Shown: one piece after another, positions 6,053-14,322 of the stretch
Layout of the letters: the number at the start of each line of letters is the position of its first letter
Position numbering within the stretch: the first letter of the stretch is position 1
Assembly: GCA_902513415.1 (NCBI GenBank)
Contig: CABXMS010000012.1
Coordinates: forward strand, 1-14,689
DNA length: 14,689 nucleotides
DNA from: an uncultured Pelagibacteraceae bacterium
GTDB lineage: Bacteria; Pseudomonadota; Alphaproteobacteria; Pelagibacterales; Pelagibacteraceae
Direction: 5' to 3'
Program-made: the position numbers and the translations under genes
Notes under the pieces: model-generated
The model's input: only the letters and a program-made list of their open reading frames with translations
What the model was told of the DNA's origin: nothing
The model's database searches: none

Positions 6053-7266
6053 TGAATTATAATAAAAATCATTATTACATTGAAGGAGTTTCATCTGAAA
6101 TAATTGCAAATAAATTTAATACACCTATTTATTGTTATTCATATAAAAAACTTAAACAGAATATAATTAGTTTTAAAAAAAAATTTAATTCATTTAAACC
6201 AATCATTTGTTTTTCAGTTAAATCAAATACAAATGTAAATTTATTAAAAGAAATAAAAAAATTTGGATTAGGTGCAGATGTGGTTTCAATGGGTGAAATG
6301 ATGAAGGCTCGTAAGGCTGGAATAAGTCCAAAAAAAATTGTTTTTTCTGGAGTTGGAAAAACTGCAAAAGAGATAAGTTTTGCAATAAAAAATAATATAT
6401 TGCTTATAAACGCTGAATCTAAAAGCGAAATAACTCAAATTGAAAAAATTGCTAAATCTAAAAAAAAAACTGTAAACATTGGACTAAGACTGAATCCAAA
6501 CACTAATCCTCAAACACTAGATCAAATTTCTACTGGTAAAAAAGAAAATAAATTTGGCGTGGATGAAAAAAGTTTTTTAAAACTAGTTAGTTACATAAAA
6601 AAATCTAATAACATCAAACTTAAATGTTTAAGTGTGCATATAGGTAGCCAAATATTAAATCACAAACCTTATGAAAAAATGCTAAGTGTTTTAGATAAAA
6701 TAATTAATAAATCTAATCATAATTTTGATTTTATAGATTTGGGCGGAGGTATGGGAATACCATATGAAAATAAATTAAAAAAACTGAACTATAAAAAATA
6801 TAACATTGCAATAAATAGATTTTTAAAAAAACATAAATCAAAAATTATATTTGAACCTGGAAGATCTATAATTGGCAATACTGGATTTCTAATTTCTAAA
6901 GTTCTTTATATTAAAGAAACAAATAGAAAAAACTTTGTAATAATCGATGCTGGCATGAATGATTTAATGAGACCTGCATTGTATGGTGCGAAACACAATA
7001 TAATTCCTTCAGTGAAAAGTAATAAATTTTCAAAAAAAACTTATGAATTTGTTGGTCCTATTTGTGAAACTACAGACAAATTTTCTACATTAAAAAAGTT
7101 TCAAAAATTAAATGAAAAAGATATTATAATTATTTGTGATGTAGGCGCTTATGGAATTTCTTTAAGCTCAAATTATAATGTTAGACCAAAACCAGCAGAA
7201 CTGCTTATTAAGGGATCCAGAATTAGCATTATTAAAAAAAGAGAGAAGCTTGAAGATATAATTTAG
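6052..7266 (+). CDS. lysA: Diaminopimelate decarboxylase
   Basis: PLP-dependent fold-type III enzyme that converts meso-diaminopimelate to L-lysine and CO2. The 404-residue length is typical. Key motifs in order are CFSVKSN with the PLP lysine Lys57, ADVVSMGEMMKARKAGI (75-91), FSGVGKT (98-104), HIGSQ (196-200), the phosphate-binding LGGGMGIPY (230-238), EPGR (268-271), the substrate-side GPICETTD with Cys338-Glu339 (335-342) and DVGAYGISLSSNYN (363-376). The SMGE, GPICETTD and YN motifs favour LysA over arginine or ornithine decarboxylases. Its start overlaps the lipoprotein gene stop by one base, with no Shine-Dalgarno of its own, so coupling is likely. It belongs to the argH-lptM-lysA-plsC run. 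Confidence 0.95.
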   Translation: MNYNKNHYYIEGVSSEIIANKFNTPIYCYSYKKLKQNIISFKKKFNSFKPIICFSVKSNTNVNLLKEIKKFGLGADVVSMGEMMKARKAGISPKKIVFSGVGKTAKEISFAIKNNILLINAESKSEITQIEKIAKSKKKTVNIGLRLNPNTNPQTLDQISTGKKENKFGVDEKSFLKLVSYIKKSNNIKLKCLSVHIGSQILNHKPYEKMLSVLDKIINKSNHNFDFIDLGGGMGIPYENKLKKLNYKKYNIAINRFLKKHKSKIIFEPGRSIIGNTGFLISKVLYIKETNRKNFVIIDAGMNDLMRPALYGAKHNIIPSVKSNKFSKKTYEFVGPICETTDKFSTLKKFQKLNEKDIIIICDVGAYGISLSSNYNVRPKPAELLIKGSRISIIKKREKLEDII

Positions 7267-7278
7267 GTTTTAACTCAA

Positions 7279-7980
7279 ATGATAAGAAACTTTTTATTTT
7301 CGTTTTTCTTTTTTTTAGGAATTATATTAATTTCTATAATCTTTATACCTTCATTTTTTTTACCTCAAAAAGTTGTTCTTTTGGGCGGTAAAATTATGGG
7401 TTATTGGTCATCAATTTGTTTAAAAATTTTTTTATCTATAAAAATAGTTATAAATGGTAAAGAAAAAATAGTTACTAATAGTAAATTCTTTATAGCATCT
7501 TCTCATCAATCAATGTTTGAAACATTTTTTTTACAAACAATTTTTAATTCACCAGTATTTATATTAAAAAAAGAATTACTTAATATTCCAATTTTTGGAT
7601 GGTATTTAAAAAAAATTGGATCTATATCTATAAATCGAAACAAAACAACAAAAGACAATCTTGGCTTTTTTGAACAAATATCAAAAATTATTAGTAACTC
7701 AGACAGACCTTTAATAATTTTCCCTCAGGGAACCAGATTGCCACCGGAAGATAGATCTGATTTTAAAAAAGGAGCAGGTAGAATTTATGAACAATTAAAA
7801 ATTAAATGTCAGCCAGTAGCAATCAATTCAGGTAAAATATGGCCCAAAAAAGGTTTTAAAAGATCAAATTTAAATTTAACAATATCTATCTTAGATCCTA
7901 TTGAACCGGGAATGGATAAAGAATTTTTTTTAAAAAACTTACAAGACAAAATTTATTCGGAGTTAGACAGATTAAACTAA
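7279..7980 (+). CDS. plsC: PlsC-type 1-acylglycerol-3-phosphate O-acyltransferase
   Basis: A membrane-bound acyltransferase of the PlsC/LPLAT family that would acylate lysophosphatidic acid to phosphatidic acid in phospholipid synthesis. The 233-residue protein has a hydrophobic N-terminal segment (about 5-29). Its catalytic HX4D motif appears as HQSMFE (His76-Glu81), with Glu in place of Asp, a form common in alphaproteobacterial members of the family. Further motifs are IPIFGWYLKKIGSISINR (103-120), the substrate-binding FPQGTR (148-153) and PVAINSGKIWPK (179-190). It starts 12 bases after lysA with little Shine-Dalgarno and ends in a 4-base convergent overlap with dnaN. Acyl chain and donor (acyl-ACP or acyl-CoA) cannot be read, and another lysophospholipid acyltransferase role is possible. 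Confidence 0.85.
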   Translation: MIRNFLFSFFFFLGIILISIIFIPSFFLPQKVVLLGGKIMGYWSSICLKIFLSIKIVINGKEKIVTNSKFFIASSHQSMFETFFLQTIFNSPVFILKKELLNIPIFGWYLKKIGSISINRNKTTKDNLGFFEQISKIISNSDRPLIIFPQGTRLPPEDRSDFKKGAGRIYEQLKIKCQPVAINSGKIWPKKGFKRSNLNLTISILDPIEPGMDKEFFLKNLQDKIYSELDRLN

Positions 7981-9089
7981 CCTTTCATGGGCATAACTAC
8001 AAATATACTATCAAAATCTGCAGGATCTTTTATTAGTGCAGGTGAACCTGTATCCTTAAAGTAAATTTCAATTTTTTCCCCTTCAAGCTGAGAGGCTATA
8101 TCAATTAAATATTTAGAATTAAAGCTGATATCTAACTCATGATCAAATTTTACAGCTAAGCTCTCTTTTCCATCACCACTATTTGTATTATTTACTGAAA
8201 GATTTAAAATATCTTTTTGTAGATTAAATTTAACCCCATCTTTTTTATCAAGTGAAACGGAAGCAACACGGTCTACGGAATCTAAAAATAATTTTAAGTC
8301 AGTTTCTAATTTTTTTTTATTTTCTTTTGGTACAACTTGCATATAATTTGGAAATTTTCCATCAATAAGCTTTGAAATTAAAATACTATTATTCATTTCA
8401 AATTTAATTTTTGACTTTATATTTGAAATTTTTACATCACCATCATAATCCTCTAACATGGAACATAATTGAAAAATTGTTTTTTTTGGTAAAATTATTG
8501 ATTCAAATTCAATCTTATTAGTTAATCTTATTTTTGATATTGACATCCTGTGACTATCAGTAGCTGCTGCAGTTAAAAAAAATTTGTCTTCAATTTGATT
8601 TAAATGAAAAAATATTCCACTTAAATAATGTCTAGTTTCATCATTAGATATAGAAAACTTACATTTATTTAAAAGTTTAAGTAATTTTTTTGAATTAATT
8701 GAAAATTCATTGTCTGAAAAATTTTCTTCCGATAGAGGAAAGTCTGCAGGACTCATACAATTAAGATTAAATACAGATTTTTCAGACTCTAGATGTAGTT
8801 TGTTTTCTCCAATATCAGAAAAGTTAATTTTTTTTCCTGGTGAAAATTTCCTCACAATATCATACATAATTGAAGATGATGCGGTTGTTTTTCCCTCTTC
8901 TTCAATTTCTACATTTGGAATCTGATTTATAAAAATTAAATCTAAATCTGTGGCTGTAATTTTTAATTTAGATTCTGAAACTTCTAGAAGTACATTTGAG
9001 AGAATTGGTAGTGTGCTTCTCTTTTCTATAACTCCTTGACAGTAATTTAAAGATTTTTGCAAATCTTGTTGATTTACATTAAATTTCAT
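7977..9089 (-). CDS. dnaN: DNA polymerase III beta subunit (sliding clamp)
   Basis: The ring-shaped processivity clamp that tethers DNA polymerase III and many repair proteins to DNA. The 370-residue protein has the family length and begins MKFNVNQQDLQKSL, with the early TLPILSNVLLEV helix/strand (26-36). Later markers are ATDSHRMS (177-183 region), LIDGKFPNY (241-249), FNSKYLID (323-330) and the C-terminal FVVMPMKG, where the conserved MPM end forms part of the partner-binding pocket. Its start lies inside the end of dnaA (11-base overlap), with AAAGAGA just upstream acting as ribosome binding site, so the two are co-transcribed and probably coupled. The stop codon overlaps that of convergent plsC, leaving no room for a terminator. 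Confidence 0.96.
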   Translation of the reverse strand: MKFNVNQQDLQKSLNYCQGVIEKRSTLPILSNVLLEVSESKLKITATDLDLIFINQIPNVEIEEEGKTTASSSIMYDIVRKFSPGKKINFSDIGENKLHLESEKSVFNLNCMSPADFPLSEENFSDNEFSINSKKLLKLLNKCKFSISNDETRHYLSGIFFHLNQIEDKFFLTAAATDSHRMSISKIRLTNKIEFESIILPKKTIFQLCSMLEDYDGDVKISNIKSKIKFEMNNSILISKLIDGKFPNYMQVVPKENKKKLETDLKLFLDSVDRVASVSLDKKDGVKFNLQKDILNLSVNNTNSGDGKESLAVKFDHELDISFNSKYLIDIASQLEGEKIEIYFKDTGSPALIKDPADFDSIFVVMPMKG

Positions 9090-10509
9090 TCTCTTTGTTA
9101 TATAAAATTTTGTTTTTTAGATTATCAATATTAATGTTTAATTCATTGTCTTCTTTTCTTAATTTTTCTATAGTTTTTACAGAATGTATCACTGTAGTAT
9201 GATCTCTATTTGAAAATGCCCTCCCAATTTCAGGCAATGATTTTGAAGTAAGTAATTTTGATAAGTATATGGCTGCCTGTCTTGGTCTAACCAAATATCT
9301 TGATCTTCTTGATGAAAGCATCTCATTTTTGCTAATTTTGAAAAATTTACATACTATAGTTTGAATTAAATCAATTGTCGCCTTATTTTCTGAAAAATTA
9401 AGAAGATCTTTCAAAATAACCTTTATCTCAGTTAAATTTGGCACCTTGTTATATATTTTTGAAAAAGAAATTATTCTGTTTAAAGATCCTACCAATTCTC
9501 TATTGCTAGTTTTTACTTCATTACTTATAAATTTTAAAATTTCTTCAGAAATTTTAATATCATTTGAATATAATATTTGTAATTCTTCAATTTTTTTCTT
9601 TACGATTTTATATCTTAAATCATAATCAGAATTTTGTATGTCCACAACTAAACCACCAGAAAATCTAGATTTAATTCTTTCTTGAATTCTAAGCAATTTA
9701 TTTGGGGATCTATCTGCTGATAATATTATTTGTGAGCCTTTATCGATAAGAGCATTAAATGTATGAAAAAATTCTTCCTGCATAGCCTCTTTGCCATTCA
9801 TAAATTGAATATCATCTATTAATAAAACATCAGTGTTTCTAAAATAATCTTTAAATTTTACCATTTCATTTGATTTTATCGATTTTACAAATTGGTACAT
9901 AAATCTTTCTGCAGATATAAACATAACTTTATTATTAGTTTTGAGACTAAAGCCAATTGCATTTAATAAGTGTGTTTTTCCCATTCCTATTCCTCCGTAT
10001 AGATATAATGGATTATATTGAGCTAAACTTTCAGAAATTTTTTTCGATGCTTCAAACGCTAATTTATTACTATCTCCTATAATAAAATTATCAAAATTTT
10101 TATTTGGATCTATCCGATTATATTGAAGAAAAGAGTCTTTAATAAAAGATACATTTTTAGAAAAATCTATATTTTTCCTAGTATTATTTTTTTTTAGGTA
10201 GTCATTATTTTCAATATTAACATCTTTTTTTTCTGCGATACTAAATTCAATTCTATTAATTTCCTTTTTGTGAAGTCTGACAATTTGTAATATTTGATCT
10301 AAATATCTAGAAGTTATCCAATCGCGGATGAATCTTGTCGGAACTGAAATCAAAATATAGTTATTAAATTCTTCAAGAAAGTCTATTTTTTTTAACCAAC
10401 TTTCAAAAATTTCTACTCCAAATTTTTGTTTCATTTCTTGCTGAATCTTTATCCATTCGAATTTTTTTTTTTCGAAATGTTCAGAATTTTTATTTAAATT
10501 GTTTATCAT
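9079..10509 (-). CDS. dnaA: Chromosomal replication initiator DnaA (intact)
   Basis: AAA+ ATPase that binds origin DnaA boxes, melts the duplex and loads DnaB. The complete 476-residue protein has an N-terminal domain I (about 13-95, with FESWLKKI and FIRDWITSRYL) and a lysine/asparagine-rich linker (about 96-135). Walker A is GGIGMGKT (172-179), Walker B LLIDDIQF (229-236), the arginine-finger region is RIKSRFSGGL (278-287) and the sensor II region is NRELVGSLNRI (336-346). The domain IV DNA-binding helix-turn-helix is SSRRSRYLVRPRQAA through IGRAFSNRDHTTVIH (about 399-442), containing the DnaA signature. The start follows a GGAG ribosome binding site seven bases upstream. dnaN overlaps its end by 11 bases. 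This is the natural copy; 4181-4804 duplicates only its first 206 codons. Confidence 0.97.
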   Translation of the reverse strand: MINNLNKNSEHFEKKKFEWIKIQQEMKQKFGVEIFESWLKKIDFLEEFNNYILISVPTRFIRDWITSRYLDQILQIVRLHKKEINRIEFSIAEKKDVNIENNDYLKKNNTRKNIDFSKNVSFIKDSFLQYNRIDPNKNFDNFIIGDSNKLAFEASKKISESLAQYNPLYLYGGIGMGKTHLLNAIGFSLKTNNKVMFISAERFMYQFVKSIKSNEMVKFKDYFRNTDVLLIDDIQFMNGKEAMQEEFFHTFNALIDKGSQIILSADRSPNKLLRIQERIKSRFSGGLVVDIQNSDYDLRYKIVKKKIEELQILYSNDIKISEEILKFISNEVKTSNRELVGSLNRIISFSKIYNKVPNLTEIKVILKDLLNFSENKATIDLIQTIVCKFFKISKNEMLSSRRSRYLVRPRQAAIYLSKLLTSKSLPEIGRAFSNRDHTTVIHSVKTIEKLRKEDNELNINIDNLKNKILYNKENEI

Positions 10510-10514
10510 GGAAG

Positions 10515-10590
10515 ATCTCCAATTAAGACTTAAATAAAATTAATTCAATAAATTAATTTGAATTTATAAAAAAAAATAAAATCTCCAATT
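10515..10590 (-). repeat. Direct repeat AATTGGAGAT in the dnaA leader, natural copy
   Basis: Two minus-strand copies of AATTGGAGAT, the one nearer the gene (10515-10524) containing the ribosome binding site of intact dnaA. Mirror of 4100-4175. Confidence 0.6.
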
Positions 10591-10660
10591 GAATAAATTT
10601 TCACGATAATTAATTTTAAATTATAAATTGAATCTTGATAATTTTTATAAGTAAAAAAAT

Positions 10661-10733
10661 ATTTACTAAATTAAAAAAAAATAAAAATCTATATATGGTG
10701 TTTAATCTCTTAAAAAAATTATATTTAGTAAAT
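10661..10733. repeat. Inverted repeat in the dnaA leader, natural copy
   Basis: The 11-base reverse-complement pair at 10661-10671 and 10723-10733, 51 bases apart, upstream of intact dnaA. Mirror of 3957-4029. Function unknown. Confidence 0.55.
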
Positions 10734-10743
10734 TTTTGTTACC

Positions 10744-10773
10744 TTAAGTTGTAAAAAGGATCGTCCCACTTAA
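10744..10773 (-). terminator. Possible weak terminator of rpsT, copy 2
   Basis: Minus-strand hairpin GGGA-CGA-TCC followed by five T, inside a TTAAGT/ACTTAA pairing, 48 bases past the rpsT stop. The stem is short, so the call is tentative. Mirror of 3917-3946. Confidence 0.25.
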
Positions 10774-10820
10774 AATTAGTTTTAAAATCTCTAAGATAAG
10801 TTGAGAACTACTTATAGTTG

Positions 10821-11081
10821 TTACAATGAATTAATTTTTTTTGTTATTCTAGAAATATTTCTTGACGCGTTTTGCTTTTTTATTATGCCGGTCTTAGCTA
10901 TTTTCATTAATTCTGAATTAAGTTTTGGCAAAAATGAAAGTGCGTCCTTTTTATTTTTTTTATCCAGCAAAGAATTCATTTTTTTTATAGCATTTTTGTA
11001 TCTACTTCTTCTTGACTTATTTACTACTGTTTCTCTTGCTATTCTTCTTGTTGTTTTAATTGCTGATTTTGTATTTGCCAT
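10821..11081 (-). CDS. rpsT: 30S ribosomal protein S20, copy 2
   Basis: Same 86-residue S20 as at 3609-3869, with MANTKSAIKTTR at the N-terminus and the KTGIIKKQNASRNISRI conserved C-terminal region; binds 16S rRNA in the 30S subunit. This copy is in natural context, co-oriented with the intact dnaA downstream of it on the minus strand. A near-consensus promoter (11090-11118) lies immediately before it, with no Shine-Dalgarno. The plus-strand open frame covering it (10801-11121) is antisense to this gene and not credible. Confidence 0.96.
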   Translation of the reverse strand: MANTKSAIKTTRRIARETVVNKSRRSRYKNAIKKMNSLLDKKNKKDALSFLPKLNSELMKIAKTGIIKKQNASRNISRITKKINSL

Positions 11082-11089
11082 CGCGCGAC

Positions 11090-11118
11090 TATATAACTTG
11101 CAAAATCTTTTCGGTCAA
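11090..11118 (-). promoter_or_regulatory. Near-consensus sigma-70 promoter of rpsT, copy 2
   Basis: On the minus strand, TTGACC (complement of 11113-11118), 17 bases, then TATATA (complement of 11090-11095). The predicted transcript starts at or within a few bases of the rpsT ATG at 11081. Mirror of 3572-3600. Confidence 0.6.
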
Positions 11119-11130
11119 TAAAATAATTGA

Positions 11131-11997
11131 TTATTTTTGACAAACATTACAAACATAAGTTGATCTATTAGATATATTTAATTTAACTATTTTTTGATTG
11201 CAATTTGTTGTTGGACAAATTTTACCTTCTTTATCGTATACCTTAAATTCTTTCTGATAAGACCCTTTCTTACCCTTTATATTTTTAAAATTTCTAATTG
11301 ATGATCCTCCTTTTTTTATCGCTTTATTTAGAACATGCTTAGAAAATTTAATAATTTTCTTAATTTGATTTTCTGAAATTTCTTTTCCTTTTTTAAATGG
11401 GTTTATTTTGGAATAAAATAGTATTTCGTTAGCATATATATTTCCTATACCTGCAACCAAAGATTGATCTAAAAGAAAATTCTTAATATTTTTGTTTTTA
11501 TTATATATTTTTTTTTTTAAGTATTTAAAAGAAAATATCCTATCAAATGGTTCGGGACCAATTTTTTTAAAATATTCATTTAATTCTTTTTTTGAATGAA
11601 TAATTTTAAAAAACCCAAATCTTCTTGGATCGTTATAAATAATCTTAAAATTTGTAAAAAATATTTCAATATGATTATGTTTTTTTGGTAATTTCATTGA
11701 ATTATAAAAACTTAAATTTGAATATAAATTATTATTATTTTTTTTAAAACAATGATGAAGTGTACCAGACATTCCAAAATGAACTAACAAATATTTATTG
11801 TCTTCTAAACTAATAATTATATATTTAGATCTTCTATCAACACTTAGGATTTTTTTTTTTTTAAGAAATTCTTTAAAGTTTTTTTGAATTTTAAAACGTA
11901 AATTTGGATTTTTAACTAAAACACTATCAATAATTTTATATTTTACCTTTTTTTCTAAGGACTGTTTTACTATTTCTACTTCTGGCAATTCTGGCAT
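11131..11997 (-). CDS. mutM: MutM/Fpg, formamidopyrimidine-DNA glycosylase, copy 2
   Basis: Same 288-residue protein as at 2693-3559: base excision repair of 8-oxoguanine, with the catalytic Pro2/Glu3 N-terminus, Lys58, the helix-two-turn-helix at about 175-194 and a four-cysteine zinc finger (261, 266, 283, 286). The 13-base homopolymer in the lysine stretch (T on the plus strand, 11850-11862) has exactly the same length as in the other arm. Natural-context copy, 49 bases upstream of rpsT and divergent from ubiE. Confidence 0.95.
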   Translation of the reverse strand: MPELPEVEIVKQSLEKKVKYKIIDSVLVKNPNLRFKIQKNFKEFLKKKKILSVDRRSKYIIISLEDNKYLLVHFGMSGTLHHCFKKNNNNLYSNLSFYNSMKLPKKHNHIEIFFTNFKIIYNDPRRFGFFKIIHSKKELNEYFKKIGPEPFDRIFSFKYLKKKIYNKNKNIKNFLLDQSLVAGIGNIYANEILFYSKINPFKKGKEISENQIKKIIKFSKHVLNKAIKKGGSSIRNFKNIKGKKGSYQKEFKVYDKEGKICPTTNCNQKIVKLNISNRSTYVCNVCQK

Positions 11998-12040
11998 TTG
12001 TCACTATATTAATATCATTAAAATAAAAAAAAATTAAATC
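11998..12040. promoter_or_regulatory. Divergent mutM/ubiE promoter region, copy 2
   Basis: Mirror of 2650-2692: a 43-base A/T spacer between divergent start codons. TTGTCA (11998-12003) with a TAAAAT 15 bases beyond serves ubiE at best weakly. A minus-strand TATAGT (complement of 12003-12008) sits just ahead of the mutM ATG. Confidence 0.35.
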
Positions 12041-12745
12041 ATGCAACAAAAGCTACAACAAAATAATGGGTTAGTAAAAAAGGTATTTAACAGTGTATTT
12101 AATAAATATGACCTTATGAATGATATTATGTCATTTGGAATCCACAGATTGTGGAAAAAAGAATTGATTCATTTATTAAATCCTTCAGAAAATACTAAAT
12201 TGATTGATGTCGGATGTGGCACGGGAGATATTGGAAAATTGTTCTTAAAGGCTACAAATAATAATTGCGAAATTTTATGTGTAGACCCTAATAAAAACAT
12301 GATTAAAGAAGGAAAAAAGAATTTTATTAATTTAAATAATGTTAAATGGAATAATAACTATGCTGAAAAATTAAAAACTTCATCAAATTATTATGATTAC
12401 TATACTATAAGTTTTGGCCTTAGAAATACAACCAACTTAGATAAGAGCATGTCTGAAGCCTATAGAGTTTTAAAAAGAGGTGGGAGATTTGTATGTTTAG
12501 AATTTTCAAAAATAGATAATACAAATTTAAATTTTTTTTATGAAAAATATTCACAATTAATTCCATTAATTGGAAAAGTTGTAGTTGGTGACAAAGAACC
12601 TTATGAATATCTTGTTAAAAGCATTAATGAATTTATAAATCAAAAAGAGCTAATTAAAATTATGAAAAAAAATAAATTTCAAAATTGTACATATAGGAAT
12701 TTAAGTGGTGGAGTAGTAGCTATTCACTCTGGCTGGAAAATATAA
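12041..12745 (+). CDS. ubiE: UbiE, demethylmenaquinol/ubiquinol C-methyltransferase, copy 2
   Basis: Same 234-residue SAM-dependent ubiquinone methyltransferase as at 1945-2649, with DVGCGTGD (56-63), ISFGLRNTTN (123-132) and the C-terminal GGVVAIHSGWK. Natural-context copy. It heads the ubiE-ubiB-coaBC cluster and its stop overlaps the ubiB start (TAATG). Confidence 0.94.
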   Translation: MQQKLQQNNGLVKKVFNSVFNKYDLMNDIMSFGIHRLWKKELIHLLNPSENTKLIDVGCGTGDIGKLFLKATNNNCEILCVDPNKNMIKEGKKNFINLNNVKWNNNYAEKLKTSSNYYDYYTISFGLRNTTNLDKSMSEAYRVLKRGGRFVCLEFSKIDNTNLNFFYEKYSQLIPLIGKVVVGDKEPYEYLVKSINEFINQKELIKIMKKNKFQNCTYRNLSGGVVAIHSGWKI

Positions 12746-14313
12746 TGATAAAAAAATTATTTATTCTTTTTAAAATTGCTAGAAAACTGGCTTCTTCTGA
12801 TGCATTAAAAATTATTTCTAAAACACATGAACCGCCAGTTGCTATTAAAATTTTATTTAATCTCTTATCTTTTTCTTTTTTTTCAAAAAATAATCAACTT
12901 CAAGATACAAAAGATGAAGAACGATTGTGTAAATCTATTGAAAATATGGGACCTACATTTATAAAACTTGGTCAATTTTTAGCAACTAGACCTGATATAA
13001 TAGGTGAAGATTTATCAGTTCAATTAGAAAAATTGCAAGATAGAGTTCCTGCTTTTTCATCATATGAAGCAAAAGATATAATAAAAAAAAATTTAGGAAA
13101 TAAAACATTTGAATCAATAAATAATTTTAGTGAGCCAGTAGCTGCTGCATCAATTGCTCAGGTCCACAAAGCTAAAATTAACGATAATGGAACTATAAAA
13201 GATGTTGCAATTAAAATATTAAGGCCAAATATTAAAAAAATTTTTAATGAAGAGATTGATGCATTAATGTTGCTTGCTTATTTTGTTGAAAATTTAATTA
13301 AAAAAACAAGAAGATTAAAATTGGTTGAGGTTGTTTTTTTATTAAAACAAATTACGAACCATGAAATGGACTTAAGATTTGAGGCTGCTGCTGCTAATGA
13401 ATTTTCTGAGAATACTAAAAATGATCTAGGTTTTTATGTTCCTGCAATTTATTGGAATTACACAAGTGAAGAAGTTTTAACTTTAGATTGGGTTGAAGGA
13501 ATATCAATAAGAGAAAAAGAAAAAATAAAAAATAACAACATAGACGTAAACAAAATTGCTTCGGATTTAATCCAACATTTCTTAAGACACGCTGTAAGAG
13601 ATGGATTTTTTCATGCAGATATGCATCAAGGAAATGTATTTATAGATGAAAGTGGGCAAATCATAACTATAGACTTCGGAATTATGGGAAGAATTGATAA
13701 ATTGAATAGAAAATACCTAGCTGAAATACTATTTGGATTTATCCAAAGAGACTACAAAAAAGTTGCCGAAGTTCATATTCTAGCAGGTTTAGTTCCTAGG
13801 AATGTCCAAGTTGGTGAACTGTCTCAAGCATTAAGATCAATTGGTGAACCGATATTTGGACAATCTGTAAAAGATATTTCCGGAGGAAAACTTTTAAAAC
13901 AACTATTTGATATTACAGAAAAATTTAATATGCAGACACAGCCCCAACTTCTTCTTCTTCAAAAAACAATGGTAGTTGTAGAAGGTGTTGCAAGGAAGCT
14001 CAACCCAAGTACTAATATATGGGATACATCAAAACCAGTGCTCGAAAAATGGTTAAAAGAAACTAAAGATCCGATTACTAGTTTTACAGAAAAATTAAAA
14101 GATTCAACAGATGTATTAAAAAAACTTCCAGACTTACCAGAAATTATGGATAAAGCTAATCAAGCACTGACTTATCTTGCTAGTGGACAAATACCACAAA
14201 ACTCAAATTCATACTCATTATTAAAAGAAAAAGAGATGGAAATGAAATCATTTAAAAATCAAAGTATAATTGGATTATTATCACTTGTAATTTTAGGTTT
14301 CATAGTATTCTAA
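12745..14313 (+). CDS. ubiB: UbiB family atypical kinase/ATPase for ubiquinone synthesis, copy 2
   Basis: Same 522-residue protein as at 377-1945. It has KLGQ (74-77), the AAAS loop (133-136), Lys157, HADMHQGN (290-297), DFG (310-312) and a hydrophobic C-terminal tail (506-522). Natural-context copy between ubiE (1-base overlap) and coaBC (9 bases), so all three are probably read as one message. Confidence 0.93.
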   Translation: MIKKLFILFKIARKLASSDALKIISKTHEPPVAIKILFNLLSFSFFSKNNQLQDTKDEERLCKSIENMGPTFIKLGQFLATRPDIIGEDLSVQLEKLQDRVPAFSSYEAKDIIKKNLGNKTFESINNFSEPVAAASIAQVHKAKINDNGTIKDVAIKILRPNIKKIFNEEIDALMLLAYFVENLIKKTRRLKLVEVVFLLKQITNHEMDLRFEAAAANEFSENTKNDLGFYVPAIYWNYTSEEVLTLDWVEGISIREKEKIKNNNIDVNKIASDLIQHFLRHAVRDGFFHADMHQGNVFIDESGQIITIDFGIMGRIDKLNRKYLAEILFGFIQRDYKKVAEVHILAGLVPRNVQVGELSQALRSIGEPIFGQSVKDISGGKLLKQLFDITEKFNMQTQPQLLLLQKTMVVVEGVARKLNPSTNIWDTSKPVLEKWLKETKDPITSFTEKLKDSTDVLKKLPDLPEIMDKANQALTYLASGQIPQNSNSYSLLKEKEMEMKSFKNQSIIGLLSLVILGFIVF

Positions 14314-14322
14314 TTCAGAAAA

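Larger units (their letters stand above)
4801..9889. other. Single-copy loop between the inverted arms
   Basis: A 5,089-base segment present once. It carries the 3' part of argH, the small lipoprotein gene, lysA, the acyltransferase gene, dnaN and the 3' part of dnaA. Its right edge is continuous with genuine dnaA; its left edge is the abnormal dnaA/argH joint. If the whole window were one single strand it would fold into a hairpin with this segment as the loop, which is the expected product of a polymerase switching back onto a displaced strand. Confidence 0.9.
10510..10820 (-). promoter_or_regulatory. Non-coding leader between rpsT and dnaA, natural copy
   Basis: Mirror of 3870-4180, lying directly upstream of the intact dnaA. 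It holds the dnaA ribosome binding site (GGAG on the minus strand, complement of 10517-10520), the AATTGGAGAT direct repeat (10515-10524 and 10581-10590), the 11-base inverted pair (10661-10671 and 10723-10733), a TATAAT on the minus strand (10620-10625) and the weak hairpins after rpsT. No convincing DnaA box, riboswitch or small open frame was seen. Confidence 0.6.

Noticed and set aside
8710..8925. Plus-strand open frame of 71 residues
   Set aside because: Lies wholly within dnaN on the opposite strand and shows no family motif.
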